Below, in pieces: positions 36,830 to 51,600 of a DNA stretch of 64,000 nucleotides. Positions within the stretch are counted from its first letter, which is position 1, and every line of letters starts with the position of its first letter. Origin of the DNA: Pedobacter ginsenosidimutans (GTDB lineage Bacteria; Bacteroidota; Bacteroidia; Sphingobacteriales; Sphingobacteriaceae); assembly GCF_001442625.1 (NCBI RefSeq), contig NZ_LMZQ01000001.1, positions 124,001-188,000 on the forward strand. The letters are read 5' to 3'. Below the pieces are notes generated by a model. It saw nothing but the letters and a program-made list of their open reading frames with translations, was not told where the DNA came from and did not search any database. Both the position numbers and the translations under genes were made by a program.

Positions 36830-37873
36830 TTAGCCAGATCGATGCATTTTAATAAATTCAGCCGGACTTTGAATGAATAGCTTTGAAAACTGAACTTTAA
36901 AATATTTTCGGTCATGTATACCAACCACATTTGCTATCTGAAGGACAGAAAAGTTTGTGCAAATCATCAACTGGGCAGCTTTTCTCAGTCTGATGTATCT
37001 GATGAAGCTATTAATAGATTGTCCTGCTGCAGCAATAGTCTTCTTGTAAAGGGTTGAACGGCTTATAGATAATCTTTCGGCCAGGCGATCAATTATGCAG
37101 TTTTGCTTTGATAAATCTTCTTCAATAAGCATGATAAGATTCTTTACAAATCGCCTGTCTCCTGCAAGAACTTCATATGGAGCGCATCTTGAAGTAATTT
37201 GCATATGAAAATAACTCTGTAGACACATTCGGTTTTCTACCGCTTTTTTTAACTGATTTTCTAATGCCGACTTATTGATTGGCTTTGGTAAGAAAATAAT
37301 ATTTGGATAAGTAAGTTGATGGATAGAAAAGGTATGATTTTCATTTCCAATTGCTATGATTGGTGGTGAATAAGTTGAGTGCCCTTGACTTAATAAAATC
37401 CATTCTGTAAACTCTGAGCTGCTAAAAGTTGCTAAATCAAGAATAATCAAATCAGGCATCATTTCTAATATTTGCTGAGAAGATTCGGAGTCTTCAAAAG
37501 AAATATAAGAAAAAGAGTAAATTCCAGAGCTTTCAAGAAGTCTGCGAATATGATTATTTTTCTCGATTATAAATACTGACCGAATATCTGAAAGTAGCAT
37601 ATCAGTATTACGGGGCTGGGTTGAATTATCAAAATCTAATGATAGTGAATTTAAGGCGCTAAAATGGATATCAAGCTCATTACTTAAGTCACTTGTAAGG
37701 TTAAAAAGATGAACTAATTCATCGTGCTGATTTGAGATGCTGAGATGCCTTTGGTCAGTGAGATTGGGATTTATAGTTTTGATCTCTGTAATTGTCTTCT
37801 GCAAATTCACCTGGAGTTGGTTAATTAAGACCAAGAGTCGTTGGTTTGGTATTTTTTCAATCGGCGCTAACAT
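36830..37873 (-). CDS. Orphan receiver-like/AraC-type regulator
   Basis: The 347-aa protein has a helical N-terminus (about 1-85), a receiver-like domain (about 95-210) and an AraC-type DNA-binding domain (about 240-340: LAERLSISRSTLYKK, INSFIRYIRLRKAAQLM, ANVVGIHDRKYFKVQFSKLF). In the receiver, Asp146 (DLIILDLA) and Lys197 (FLPKP) are kept. However, the acidic pocket normally formed by two or three Asp residues is reduced to a single Glu (FIIEKN), so phosphorylation may be weak or lost. Its DNA-binding half strongly resembles that of the adjacent HTCS (FIRYIRLRKAAQL is identical in both), which suggests it arose from an HTCS tail and may bind the same sites. It is convergent with the HTCS gene. 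Confidence 0.85.
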   Translation of the reverse strand: MLAPIEKIPNQRLLVLINQLQVNLQKTITEIKTINPNLTDQRHLSISNQHDELVHLFNLTSDLSNELDIHFSALNSLSLDFDNSTQPRNTDMLLSDIRSVFIIEKNNHIRRLLESSGIYSFSYISFEDSESSQQILEMMPDLIILDLATFSSSEFTEWILLSQGHSTYSPPIIAIGNENHTFSIHQLTYPNIIFLPKPINKSALENQLKKAVENRMCLQSYFHMQITSRCAPYEVLAGDRRFVKNLIMLIEEDLSKQNCIIDRLAERLSISRSTLYKKTIAAAGQSINSFIRYIRLRKAAQLMICTNFSVLQIANVVGIHDRKYFKVQFSKLFIQSPAEFIKMHRSG

Positions 37874-38340
37874 TTGGAGTATTCTTTGCGAAAATTTATC
37901 CTTGTTTTAGCCCACAATTTAGAAAACATCCGTCTTAATTTCCAAAAGTGCCTATACCGCTGAAACGACAGTCATTAAATATAATTAACTGATAATCAAA
38001 TTATTAAAAAATTTAATTTAACTAAATAACAGATTTTTGTCAAATTTACCGCTCTTTTTTTTACCAAATGCCACCGCTAATAATTTCATTGAACAAGTCC
38101 CATGAATATATTTGAAGCGCCGTATTCAATGTATGACACTTTGTCGAAAATAAATATTGAGCTAGCATTAATAATCCAAGGTGATTTATGGAGATTTTCC
38201 ACAATCAAATTCATTCTGATCCATAAATATTATTATAGATGGATAAAGGAACTCGGGAATCAGTCTGCCAAATAATCCTATCAATATTTTTTTACAAAAA
38301 AAGGGGGCAATAGCTTTCACCCCCCTCTCTTAAAAGAAAA
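37874..38340. other. AT-rich region upstream of the AraC-type gene
   Basis: No clear gene. A 57-codon ORF at 38102..38275 on the plus strand (MNIFEAPYSM) is AT-rich and has no recognised family, so I do not call it. The terminator of the next minus-strand gene lies at 38293..38326. The promoter for the AraC-type gene should lie in the first 150 bp. Confidence 0.4.
38293..38326 (-). terminator. Rho-independent terminator of the alpha/beta hydrolase gene
   Basis: On the minus strand, a GGGGGG/CCCCC stem with a roughly 12-base loop is followed by TTTTTTTG. It starts 15 bp after the hydrolase stop codon. The C/G-rich arms and the T-run make this a clear intrinsic terminator. Confidence 0.8.
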
Positions 38341-39279
38341 TTATTTTGCTAGGCTTCTGATGAAAGAATCTGAATACTCAATTAATTGCTCCAGTCCTTT
38401 CTCTTCCATAGGATAGTGTCCTGCCCCATCAAGATGCTTTATGGTGAAAGGCGCCTTTATTCCTTTCATAGAACGCTCTGATAACTCAAGAGGGGTCCAC
38501 TTATCTTCCATAGGTTGAGTAAGCAAAATTGGACATTTATCGAACTCATTCACGGGTATAGGAAGTTTATAGCTCATGTACTCATAAAGAAACTGCATTT
38601 GCACATCTGCCTTGGCAGAAGCAGGATCGTTCAGAAATATCTTAAGAGCCCTATCATTGTTAGTCAGGTAATTCATTTTCGAAACTGCTTTCATTGGAAT
38701 TTTTAATCGCTTAAAACCTAAAGAATTAAAGAAATTCATAATAGGAAATGCAATCCAATTTGTCGATCCGTATTTCGCAGTTCTTTTACCGACAACCTTA
38801 TCATCATTTTTAAGAAAGCACATCCCAATGATACCCGATAAATTATCTATAAAACAAGCTGCATTATAACAAATCATGCCACCAGCACTTAAGCCGTAAA
38901 GAACTGCTTTTTTAGGATCTCTTTTAGTTTCCATGTTTACGAAATCTGCAAAACAATGTACCCATGAATCATAGGTGATATCCTTTTGATTAACTTCTGT
39001 CATACCATAGCCCAAATTATCCATCGCTACTACATCATAGCCAAGTTCTGCCATTTTATGCCCAAAAATCATATTTAGCTGCCTGCCATTGGTTCCTACC
39101 CCATGGTGTAAAAAAATCCTATATTCTGCATCAGGATTAGGATAACGATCAAGATGAATTTGATTTCCATTCCACGTCCACACTTCCTCTACTGGCAGAT
39201 TATCAGCCTTCATCTTGAATTTTTCTGGAAGGAGCTCGTTTAGTTCTTTCCAGGCATGATTTGAATTGTAGGTTTTCAT
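38341..39279 (-). CDS. Alpha/beta hydrolase
   Basis: The 312-aa protein has the fold markers FLHHGVGTNG (oxyanion loop), MDNLGYGMT, and the nucleophile elbow YGLSAGG with Ser131. The other candidate triad members are Asp258 (PMEDKW) and His287 (GAGHYP). There is no signal peptide, so it is cytoplasmic. It may be an esterase or hydrolase of small acyl compounds, but the substrate is not evident. The Crp-like regulator gene lies 70 bp upstream in the same direction, suggesting paired function. Its link to the surrounding PUL is unclear. Confidence 0.8.
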   Translation of the reverse strand: MKTYNSNHAWKELNELLPEKFKMKADNLPVEEVWTWNGNQIHLDRYPNPDAEYRIFLHHGVGTNGRQLNMIFGHKMAELGYDVVAMDNLGYGMTEVNQKDITYDSWVHCFADFVNMETKRDPKKAVLYGLSAGGMICYNAACFIDNLSGIIGMCFLKNDDKVVGKRTAKYGSTNWIAFPIMNFFNSLGFKRLKIPMKAVSKMNYLTNNDRALKIFLNDPASAKADVQMQFLYEYMSYKLPIPVNEFDKCPILLTQPMEDKWTPLELSERSMKGIKAPFTIKHLDGAGHYPMEEKGLEQLIEYSDSFIRSLAK

Positions 39280-39348
39280 AACTAAATATTTATATGTTAA
39301 AATTGAATCAAATTTCCTATACTAAATCTTAAACATTCTTAAATTAAT

Positions 39349-39939
39349 TTAAGAATTTAATTTGGCCTTTAATTTACTCAACCAAACAGGCGTTATTCCC
39401 ATAAAGCTTGCAATCTCCTTAGAGGGAAATTTTAAAAAAATAAAATTATAATTCCTGTATAGCCATCTTAAATATTCTTCGCTAGTCAAAGACAAATGAT
39501 AATTCCTAAATAAATCCAGTGTCATTAAAAGCTCTTCTGTTTTCTCTGTAAAATAGTTGAGTAGCCGAAGATCAGATCTCACAATTTCCATGATTTTCAA
39601 ATAGTCAAAAGAGACTATCGTTGTAGGTTCATTGGCAATTACTTCATAATCTGTATGGTTGTGAAAATATATCGAGTCATATGATTTTATGAATTCATGA
39701 AAGCCGTCAGTATGAAACATTATGGTTCTCTTTTCACCCCTGGGGTTAATTATTTTTCTAACCAGACTACCTTTAAATATAAAACTCATCGCTGAACTCT
39801 GATTTTGGTATTCGACCAGTTTTTGGTTTTTTCTAAGATGAAGCACTCGTGTTGCCATAATAAAATCATGATAATATTCTGCTTCTTTCTTAGTCCCAAT
39901 TATAGAAAGAAAGGCTTCAATAATTTGAGAATCCTGCAT
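39349..39939 (-). CDS. Crp/Fnr-family transcriptional regulator
   Basis: From the internal ATG at 39939 (MQDSQII) the protein is 196 aa, the usual size. The open frame runs back to 40113, but the extra 58 residues are not family-like. It has a cyclic-nucleotide-binding-type beta-roll at about 15-120 (LVEYQNQSSAMSFIFKGSLVRKI, RTIMFHTDGF) and a short C-terminal winged-helix part with FPSKEIASFMGITPVWLSKLK. The ligand residues of true CRP are not conserved, so it probably senses another signal. The alpha/beta hydrolase gene follows in the same direction. Confidence 0.85.
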   Translation of the reverse strand: MQDSQIIEAFLSIIGTKKEAEYYHDFIMATRVLHLRKNQKLVEYQNQSSAMSFIFKGSLVRKIINPRGEKRTIMFHTDGFHEFIKSYDSIYFHNHTDYEVIANEPTTIVSFDYLKIMEIVRSDLRLLNYFTEKTEELLMTLDLFRNYHLSLTSEEYLRWLYRNYNFIFLKFPSKEIASFMGITPVWLSKLKAKLNS

Positions 39940-40235
39940 CTTTACAATTCTGTATTTAATGTTCCAACCTGTAGTATACTCATAAAGATACATTATTAAC
40001 AGCAAAAATTTGAAGTCAGATTTTGGTGACCAGTTTACTAAAACCTTGTCAAAACAAGTCGTTAAAATTTTATGCAAAAGAGATATAAAATTCAACAAAA
40101 TTGCCTGTTTCAAGGAATTTCATGAGCAGAATTGGGATTCAAATTCGGAGCAATAAATCCTTAACTAAGCCCAATTAAGCCCAAGGACAGACAAAAAAAT
40201 TTCCCATTATCATTATCAAAGTATTTTAAAACTCG

Positions 40236-41093
40236 TCACTTTTGGTAAACCCTCACATAATCAATCTCCATGCGGTTAGGAAATTTAGTATCTCCTAAAT
40301 CGCCTCCATTCATTCCGCCCAAAGCCAGGTCAAATAAAATGTAATGTTTTTGTTTAAAAGGATGGATAACAGCATTATTCTCGTTTTGCAAAGAAGTGAG
40401 CAAGACTTTATTTAACAGCTGACCATCAACAAAAAGGCTTATTTCAGTTTCATCCCAATCCATTCTCCAAACGTGAAATTTTGCTGACCATTCTTTGCCC
40501 CCCAAAGAATCAACTGATTTCGTTCTACTAAACCATTTGGGTTTTCCGTTTTTCCCTGCACTTGCGATATTTGCCAAAAGTTTCCCCTTGTAGTATTCCA
40601 TGATATCAATTTCACCGTTTGCGGGCCAATCCTGTTTTACCCCAAGTGTCCAGAAGGCTGGCCACAGGCCTGGCGAGGTATTGATTTTACCCCTCATCTC
40701 AAAGCGTCCATATTGAAATTCCTGAAGCCCTTTTGTTATGATGCATGCAGAAGTATAATTAATATATTCGCGATTTTTACGCCAGCTATTGCTTCCGGCT
40801 ACGAATAAAGGATTTGCCCGCTTATCTCTTCTGGCTTCAATAATCAGATTGCCATTTTTAATGAAGGCGTTTTCTTTTTGATACCATTGCAGCTCTTCGT
40901 TTCTCACAAAGCCTTCTTCATAGCTCCAGTTAGCGGGATCCAATGTGCCATTAGTATTGAATTCATCATTCCATACCAACCTGTAACCCTCTGGTAAATA
41001 TTGACTGGGAAAATCAATATGCTTTTTTACCACACATGATTGAAAGAACCAGGCCAAAATAAATGTATACATGCACAATCTGGGACCAGACAT
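40236..41093 (-). CDS. GH16 endo-beta-glycanase lipoprotein
   Basis: The 285-aa protein has a signal ending FFQSC (Cys20), so it is a lipoprotein and likely sits on the cell surface or periplasmic face. The GH16 signature GEIDIMEYY gives the nucleophile Glu161, Asp163 and acid/base Glu166. The fold starts around residue 35 (YRLVWNDEF). The family includes beta-1,3- and beta-1,4-glucanases, agarases and endo-beta-1,3-galactanases; subfamily and substrate cannot be fixed by eye. It lies directly downstream of the GH2 gene with no gap (GH2 stop at 41094). With GH2, GH43 and GH29 nearby, a galactan-type substrate is favoured. Confidence 0.9.
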   Translation of the reverse strand: MSGPRLCMYTFILAWFFQSCVVKKHIDFPSQYLPEGYRLVWNDEFNTNGTLDPANWSYEEGFVRNEELQWYQKENAFIKNGNLIIEARRDKRANPLFVAGSNSWRKNREYINYTSACIITKGLQEFQYGRFEMRGKINTSPGLWPAFWTLGVKQDWPANGEIDIMEYYKGKLLANIASAGKNGKPKWFSRTKSVDSLGGKEWSAKFHVWRMDWDETEISLFVDGQLLNKVLLTSLQNENNAVIHPFKQKHYILFDLALGGMNGGDLGDTKFPNRMEIDYVRVYQK

Positions 41094-44991
<3,898 letters not shown>

Positions 44992-46245
44992 CTATTTCAA
45001 CTTTTCACTATGGTCATTTTGAAAATCTTCTCCGCTCCAGATTTTTTGAGCCGACCACTTTTCGTCAGGACTTGCCCAAAAAGGATCGTTTTCTGGTAAG
45101 CCGAGTGGAAGAAAAATATTAGATGCGATGTAGGGACTTCCCTGATTATTGTAAAAATCACCTAAAGTTGGTTGCGCACCGTAAAGACCAATGGTTAACC
45201 ATCCATCTTTATAAGTGCTTGGGCTTTCCAAAGTTTTTTTAATTACAGCTGTCAATGCACACCGTACCTGTGCTGGACTAAGCTGTTTTGGCAATGTTTT
45301 TCTCAAAGCCACATCAGCCAGGTGATGAAAAGCTGCCCCGCGGTAAATAATCGATCTACCTGTGGCTGGATAAGTTCCATCTGTGTTAATTAATCGCTCC
45401 TGAATAACTGCATACCGCTGATTACGTTTACTAATTTTTTCAACCATACCATTATAGCTATTGGTCTTTTTCCCAATGATTTCGGCAATTGCAGCCAAAT
45501 AGGGATGAATTACGAAGCTATTATAATAATCAAATGCAAAAGTAGTTCCGTCGGTATACATGCCATCACCAGTATACCATTGTTCCATCTGCTGGAGGGC
45601 ATAATCAACCCGCATGGGATCCCAATCAAAGCCAAATTTAGCCATAAAAGCCTCATTCATCGCTGAAAATAAAAGCCAATTAGAAAAAACAGGTTTAAAT
45701 TTTCTTGTTGTGGCTATTGATTTAACAAGTAAAGACTGGCTTTTCTTATCTAAATTTTCCCAAAGCCAGGGGGCACGCGTAAAGGCGATTGCCAAATATG
45801 ATGCATCTACCAATTGCTGACCGCCAATATCGAAGTTCATAAAATCTTTCGCATTTGAATCCAAAGCATTTTTTATGCCCTGCAATGTCCATTGCCGATA
45901 TTGTCTTCGCAACTCAACTTCTTCTTTACTACCTCCCTCTAGTTGTAGCCAGGGTGCAATACCACTTAAAACACGGCCCAGGACTTCTACGTACTGTACT
46001 TTAATTCGATGAGCTTTGTTATCTACATGAATGGAGGTTATTTGTGGCATGGCTATACGTAAACTATCTTTTGCCAAATTGTAAACAACAGGCCGAACCA
46101 TTTTATCCATTTGGGTTAACCAAAACTGACGATCGGTAAGTTTCGGATTTTTTGTTGTTCTAGTTTTTTTCTGCGCAATTGCGAAACAGTTTATCATGAC
46201 CAGCAGGAACAAAATCATGTATTTCTTTTTGTTGTTGTTTTTCAT
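44992..46245 (-). CDS. DUF2264-family protein, likely glycoside hydrolase
   Basis: The 417-aa protein has a signal peptide (about 1-24) and a DUF2264 domain covering most of the chain. Visible blocks include RQFWLTQMDKMVRPV, GRVLSGIAPWLQLEGG, FDIGGQQLVDASYLAIAF, SNWLLFSAMNEAFM and ALQQMEQWYTGDGMY. The family has an (alpha/alpha) barrel fold, and some members have been placed in a CAZy family acting on glucuronate-containing glycans (GH154, from memory). So this protein could be a beta-glucuronidase of the PUL. It is a monocistronic-looking gene flanked by long gaps. The start ATG is normal. Confidence 0.8.
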   Translation of the reverse strand: MKNNNKKKYMILFLLVMINCFAIAQKKTRTTKNPKLTDRQFWLTQMDKMVRPVVYNLAKDSLRIAMPQITSIHVDNKAHRIKVQYVEVLGRVLSGIAPWLQLEGGSKEEVELRRQYRQWTLQGIKNALDSNAKDFMNFDIGGQQLVDASYLAIAFTRAPWLWENLDKKSQSLLVKSIATTRKFKPVFSNWLLFSAMNEAFMAKFGFDWDPMRVDYALQQMEQWYTGDGMYTDGTTFAFDYYNSFVIHPYLAAIAEIIGKKTNSYNGMVEKISKRNQRYAVIQERLINTDGTYPATGRSIIYRGAAFHHLADVALRKTLPKQLSPAQVRCALTAVIKKTLESPSTYKDGWLTIGLYGAQPTLGDFYNNQGSPYIASNIFLPLGLPENDPFWASPDEKWSAQKIWSGEDFQNDHSEKLK

Positions 46246-46845
46246 TTAGTTTTTATTTTTTTATTAACAGAAATAGATCTTTACAATCGGCGAATTGAAA
46301 GGCAACTTCTTTAACATTTGCTGTAGCCTTCGCCTTCAAAATTTAGCCTAAAATGAATTTTTATCTAATGGATCGTACACATCCCGCTATTTCAAGAATT
46401 TCTTTGATTGATAATTCCAATCTTCATTATATACCAGAAAAAATTTCGTTCATAAGACCACTATTAATCCCTCAAATTAGCCAGCAATTAAGAAAGCTGA
46501 ATCAATAGGCTTTGACAGCTAGAAAATATTGTGGATGTAGCACACTTCTTGATCAATTGCATCATATTGTTGAGAAATAGTAGCGGTAGCCATGCTCTTA
46601 AAATTTCAATACATTCTTGACAATTTTGGTCATTTTTGACAGGAAATTTATCGCGTTCGGTCATACTACCGAAAATAACACCTAACCCGTTTAAACACGC
46701 TAGCCAAAAAACTGTAGTTATCTTTGGGATGATTTGTGCGTTTGATAGGTTGGAAAAATATCGACTCACTATTCAAAACCAAGAAGATTAGATCATAGGT
46801 GTTAAATCATTCCAGGTACCATCGAAGGCTAAAAACATAACATTA
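46246..46845. other. DUF2264-GH105 intergenic region
   Basis: About 600 bp. A 93-aa minus-strand ORF at 46488..46769 (MSRYFSNLSN) has no recognisable family and its composition is unlike the neighbours, so it is probably a chance ORF or a decayed fragment. No copy of the CCCCT direct repeat was found upstream of DUF2264. A promoter should lie close to 46260. Confidence 0.4.
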
Positions 46846-47979
46846 TCATTTCTTTAGGATTTCTTTTTTCAACTCATAACGATACTTTTCGCATCCGGCC
46901 AACAGGAATGCTCCAACACCAAAATTTGCGGTCGAATTCGAATCCAGGATCTGTCCGGGGATAGCGCGGGCGCCTATGGGCTGAACAAAACCAATCCTTC
47001 CATCAGGTTGGAATGCTGTTTTGGAAAGGTAATCCCATCCGCTGTTTGCAGAAGATTCATATACATCCCCTTTTAATATCCCACTGTTAATTCCCCATAA
47101 CATCCCATATGTAAAAAACGCTGTACCACTGGTTTCAGGCCCTGGAGCAAATTCCTGATCGAGCAAGCTCCGGGACCAATATCCCTGTACATTCTGGCAC
47201 TTCACCAAAGCTTTTGCCATAGACTTAAACCTAGAAAGATAAGCTTTTCGATGAGGATCATTTTCAGGAAGATCTTTGAGTACTTTCGCCAAAGCTGCAA
47301 ATACCCATCCATCGCCTCTTGCCCAAAAGTCTTTCCTACCATTAATGGTTTTATGTTTTGGGAATACAAAGTTAGCATCTCTGTAATATAATTTTTCAGA
47401 TCTGTCATACATAATACTATTGGCATAGTTAAAATATTCAAAGAGTTTTTCAGAATAAAGCTTGTTGCCAGAAAGCTTATAGAGCTTAGACATTACGGGC
47501 ATCACCATGTAAAGTCCATCCGCCCACCACCAGTAGTCAATGTTTGGGGTAGACATCTGATACTCCATGACTTCTTTTGCCCGTTCGATTCTGATTGGAT
47601 CGGGGCTAATATTATATAAGTCAATGTAGGTTTGAAAGCAAATCTGCCAATCCCCGAAAAGCACAAACTGATCACTTTCTCCATATTTGTATTTCCATTC
47701 GGATCTATTGTTTGATTTAGCACCTTTCCACTCATTGTGTATTGCCCAATCTTCAGCATATTTCTTGTAAGATTCCTCCTTGGTCAATCCAAAAAGCTCC
47801 ATGTTGCCGGTCTGGTAGGCTGCATGATCCCAGAAAGCCCGCACCTGTGGTTTATTATTGCTTTGCCAATATCTGTTAGCCAAATTCAATTTTGCTAAAA
47901 CAGTTTCCTTAGTCTGTCCATATGCACTGATACAACTTAGTACTAGCAATAGAACAAAAACATTAATCTTGTTTATCAT
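46846..47979 (-). CDS. GH105 unsaturated uronyl hydrolase
   Basis: The 377-aa secreted protein (signal peptide about 1-21) has the (alpha/alpha)6-barrel features of GH105/YteR: DYWWWADGLYM with the catalytic Asp154, KDFWARGDGWVFAAL at 216-230, and WSRSLLDQEFAPGPETSGTAFFTYGMLWG. These enzymes hydrate and release 4,5-unsaturated uronic acids left by polysaccharide lyases, as in rhamnogalacturonan, ulvan or arabinogalactan breakdown. It is divergent from the susC gene, with 637 bp between. No lyase was found in the window, so the unsaturated substrate must be made by an enzyme elsewhere, or this one acts on saturated uronates. Confidence 0.9.
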   Translation of the reverse strand: MINKINVFVLLLVLSCISAYGQTKETVLAKLNLANRYWQSNNKPQVRAFWDHAAYQTGNMELFGLTKEESYKKYAEDWAIHNEWKGAKSNNRSEWKYKYGESDQFVLFGDWQICFQTYIDLYNISPDPIRIERAKEVMEYQMSTPNIDYWWWADGLYMVMPVMSKLYKLSGNKLYSEKLFEYFNYANSIMYDRSEKLYYRDANFVFPKHKTINGRKDFWARGDGWVFAALAKVLKDLPENDPHRKAYLSRFKSMAKALVKCQNVQGYWSRSLLDQEFAPGPETSGTAFFTYGMLWGINSGILKGDVYESSANSGWDYLSKTAFQPDGRIGFVQPIGARAIPGQILDSNSTANFGVGAFLLAGCEKYRYELKKEILKK

Positions 47980-48128
47980 ACCTATTATTTAAAATTTTCT
48001 TCGAGAAAGACGACGTATTGGAAGTCGCTGACATATTCAATCTGATTATTTAAGAAAAAATCAAAGCTTCTAAAACTAAAAATTGATCTTATTCAAATCG
48101 AAGTTCTCTCATTTATTAGAATCAATAG

Positions 48129-48154
48129 GGTGTGAAATCAATATATTTCAGGGG
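48129..48154 (-). promoter_or_regulatory. Weak HTCS-type direct repeat, site (c), facing GH105
   Basis: Read toward GH105 it is ATTGTCCCCT, then 16 bases, then ACACCC. The first half-site fits the consensus exactly, while the second keeps only CC at the 21-bp position. It is about 150 bp from the GH105 ATG. Confidence 0.4.
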
Positions 48155-48367
48155 ACAATAGCTGGGCTACGAAAATGATACAATCTAAATTCTATTGATT
48201 AATTTATTGTCATTCGCTTGTGAATTAAGCTTCTTGCGCGTCTGCTGTCAAGGTTAAATTAGATGATAACTAACTTCTTAATTGATCAATCCCATTTCAT
48301 ATTTTATTGAAAAATTAGGCACATTAGCAATTACTATAATTGCAAATCAGATAAATCTATGTTCTAT

Positions 48368-48393
48368 CCCCTGTTTTAGGTGAAATTGTCCCT
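48368..48393 (+). promoter_or_regulatory. Proposed HTCS-binding direct repeat, site (d), facing susC
   Basis: Read toward susC it is CCCCT, 16 bases, then TCCCT in AAATTGTCCCTC, half-sites 21 bp apart. It aligns base for base at the core with site (b) before GH2. It lies about 224 bp upstream of the susC ATG. Confidence 0.55.
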
Positions 48394-48616
48394 CAAAGAT
48401 CATCAAAATTCCTCTTTTCTTTACCTAACCAAATATACACCAGATTTTATGCAAGAACGAGCTTTCGCTGATGACTCCTAAACCTTAGGGTGTTTTAGAA
48501 GAACAGTTATCGATTCAACTAATGGATAACCATACCAATTATTACTGAGTAATAGATAGAACATTGAATTGCGGTTTTGATGAATCTATTGCCATTTAAT
48601 CAACCAAACAAATATT

Positions 48617-51600
48617 ATGCTAAAAAATTACATTATATTAAAGAATAATATATTCTATTCTTATCTGATCTTGTTCTTTGTATTAATATCTGCTTTACCA
48701 ACTTTGGTGTTCGCGCAAGCGAAAACTATTAATGGAACTGTAAAAGATTCAAAGAATAACGAACTACTCCCTGGAGTTGTTATTAAAGTTCAGAATGGCT
48801 CAACGGCCACAAGTACCGATGCAAATGGAAAGTTTCAGTTGCAAGCTCAACAGGGCGACATGCTTATTATCTCTTTTGTGGGCTACGCTCCAAAAACTAT
48901 TCCCGTGCCCGCGAGTAACCAAATTGAGATCAGTTTAACAGAAGACACCCGAAATCTGGATGATGTTGTAGTGATTGGCTATGGCACTATGAAAAAGAAA
49001 GATCTAACTGGTGCCATTACGCAGATTAAGCCAGATAAAATTGCTGATCAGAACCCAAATACTGCTCAAGACATCCTGCGGGGCACGCCTGGTGTTACAG
49101 TTGGTTTTGATGCATCAGCTAAAGGTGGTGGTTCTATACAAATTCGTGGGCAGCGTTCGGTATACACCGCGGGAGGACGTAATGACCCTCTTTTGGTACT
49201 TGACGGTGCACTCTTTTATGGTGAGCTTTCCGAAATCAACCCGGACGACATTGAATCTATGGATGTGTTAAAAGATGCATCAGCGGCAGCGGTATATGGC
49301 GCTAAATCAGCTAATGGTGTAATCATTATCACTACAAAAAAAGGTAAGGTAGGAAAGCCAAGAATCAATTTTACTTCTAACTTTGCGCTTGCCACCATGG
49401 CTGCAAATCGCCCTGTCTTCGATGCAAAAGGATACATGCAGTATCGTGAAGACTGGTACACGGCTCCTACGTATGGTATAAATACAACAACAGGCAATTA
49501 TGAAGCCTATCAATCGACTTTTAAAACGCAACCAGGTTATTTTGTTAATCCCACCCCGGAAAACCTTGCCAAGTATGGCGTTTCTCAGGCACAGTGGAAA
49601 GCTTATACAGCAAGCGGAAATGGTACAGCATCAGATAATGAGATATGGGCAAGGCGTCTGCTTCTACAGGGAACCGCACTAACCAATTTTCTCTCTGGAG
49701 AAACTTTTGACTGGTATGATCACAGCTTCCGTACTGGAAAAAATCAGGATTATAACCTAAGCGTTTCTGGTGGTAGTGATAAAATGAACTACTATATGTC
49801 AATGGGCTATCTTTCAAATGAAGGAGTAGCGAAGGGAAATGATTATACAGCTATCCGATCAAATTTAAAAGTAGAAGGAAAAGTAACCAATTGGCTGGAA
49901 ATCGGAGCAAATGTGAATTTCCAGAACAGAACTGACGGCGATTTAACTATCGATTGGGGAAGACAGATTATTGCAAATGCACCTTTCGCAAGTTACAAGG
50001 ACGCTAATGGCAATCTACTGGTTCATCCTATGGGAGATTTAATGGTGAACAATTATGGCTGGAATTATGATTTTGATCGTCAATATAGAGATCTCGATAG
50101 AGGATACACTATTTTCAATACGATACTTTCGGCGAAAGTAAAACTTCCATTCAATATTCAATACTCCTTCACAGGGTCACCAAGATATCAGTTCTTTCAC
50201 GATCGTTACTGGGAATCTGCAAGCCATCCTGACTGGAAGGGAACTAATGGACTAGTGAATCGTGAGCAGACGCAAAGATACGACTGGTCATTAAATAATA
50301 CTTTGTATTGGGAACACACATTTGGCAAAAAACACAGAGTTAACGTTACATTTGTTCAGGAAGCAGAAAAAAAACAGTCCTGGTTAGATAGAATTGAGGC
50401 GAGAAATATTCTTCCTAGTGATGCCTTGGGATTCCATGAAACATTTTATGGTGATAAAAACAGAAGTAGTTATGATTCAGATGATGTAAAGGAAACTGCA
50501 GATGGATTACTTGGCCGTCTTTTTTACTCTTATGATGATAAGTATATGCTTACCACATCTTTCCGTAGAGATGGCTATTCAGCATTTGGAACTTCTAATC
50601 CAAGGGCAAACTTTTTCTCTGCAGCGTTTGCTTGGACCTTCACCAATGAAAAATTCATTAAATGGAAACCGCTTAATTCAGGAAAGTTTAGGGTATCGTG
50701 GGGACAAAATGGGAATCGTCAACTTGGGGATCCATATTTAGCATTAGCAAATCTTGGTGCTGGTGTCGGTGCAACAACTGGTTATCTGGATGCCAGTGGT
50801 AATCTAATTCAGTACCGGTATTTAACTGTGGGAAGATTAGCCAATCCAGATCTGCACTGGGAAAAAACCGAAGCGCTGAATGTTGGGCTTAACCTGGGAT
50901 TTTTTAACGATAGGCTGACTGCAGATCTTGACTATTACATTACCCCAACTGTTGATATGATTATGAACAGAAGTCTGCCAGGCTTCACTGGATTCGGTAG
51001 CATCACAACGAACCTGGGAAAAGTAGAAAACAGGGGTTTTGAGGTAGCTTTAACAGGACTCATCGTCAAAAATAATAACTTCAGTTGGAGCAGTACATTA
51101 GGCTTCTCGAAATACAAAAACACCATTAAACATCTTTATTACGTGTTCGACAATGTACTTGATGCTCAGGGAAATGTAACTGGCACCAAGGAAAGGGATG
51201 ATATTGGGAATGGCTGGTTTATTGGGCAACCAATCAGTGCCATATGGAATTACAGAGTTACTGGTATCTGGCAGGCGAATGAAGCTACCGAAGCAGCACG
51301 TTACGGGCAGCGTCCGGGAGATCCTAAAGTAGCCAATAATTATACTGCTGATGATGTAGTCAATGCAAATGGTACTGTTACACCAGTTTACAATGATAGA
51401 GATAAGGAGTTTTTGGGACAAGCTGCACCTCCAATAATGTGGTCAGTTCGTAATGATTTTACATATAAAAACTTCAATTTCTCGTTCAATATTTATTCAT
51501 ATTGGGGTCACAAGAGTTTAAGCACGATTTATTTGAATCAAGATAATGGAACTTCAGGAGTCACCAATTTGACTAACGCGTACCAGAAAGAATACTGGAC

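Larger units (their letters stand above)
47980..48616. other. Divergent control region of GH105 and susC
   Basis: A 637-bp gap with two copies of the proposed HTCS site in opposite orientations, one facing each gene (48129..48154 and 48368..48393). The rest is AT-rich. No gene was seen. Confidence 0.5.

Noticed and set aside
38102..38275. 57-aa plus-strand ORF (MNIFEAPYSM)
   Set aside because: AT-rich, no ribosome-binding site and no recognised family; an ORF of this length is expected by chance here.
46488..46769. 93-aa minus-strand ORF, possible transposase remnant
   Set aside because: No DDE or other catalytic pattern, no terminal inverted repeats, no family recognised.
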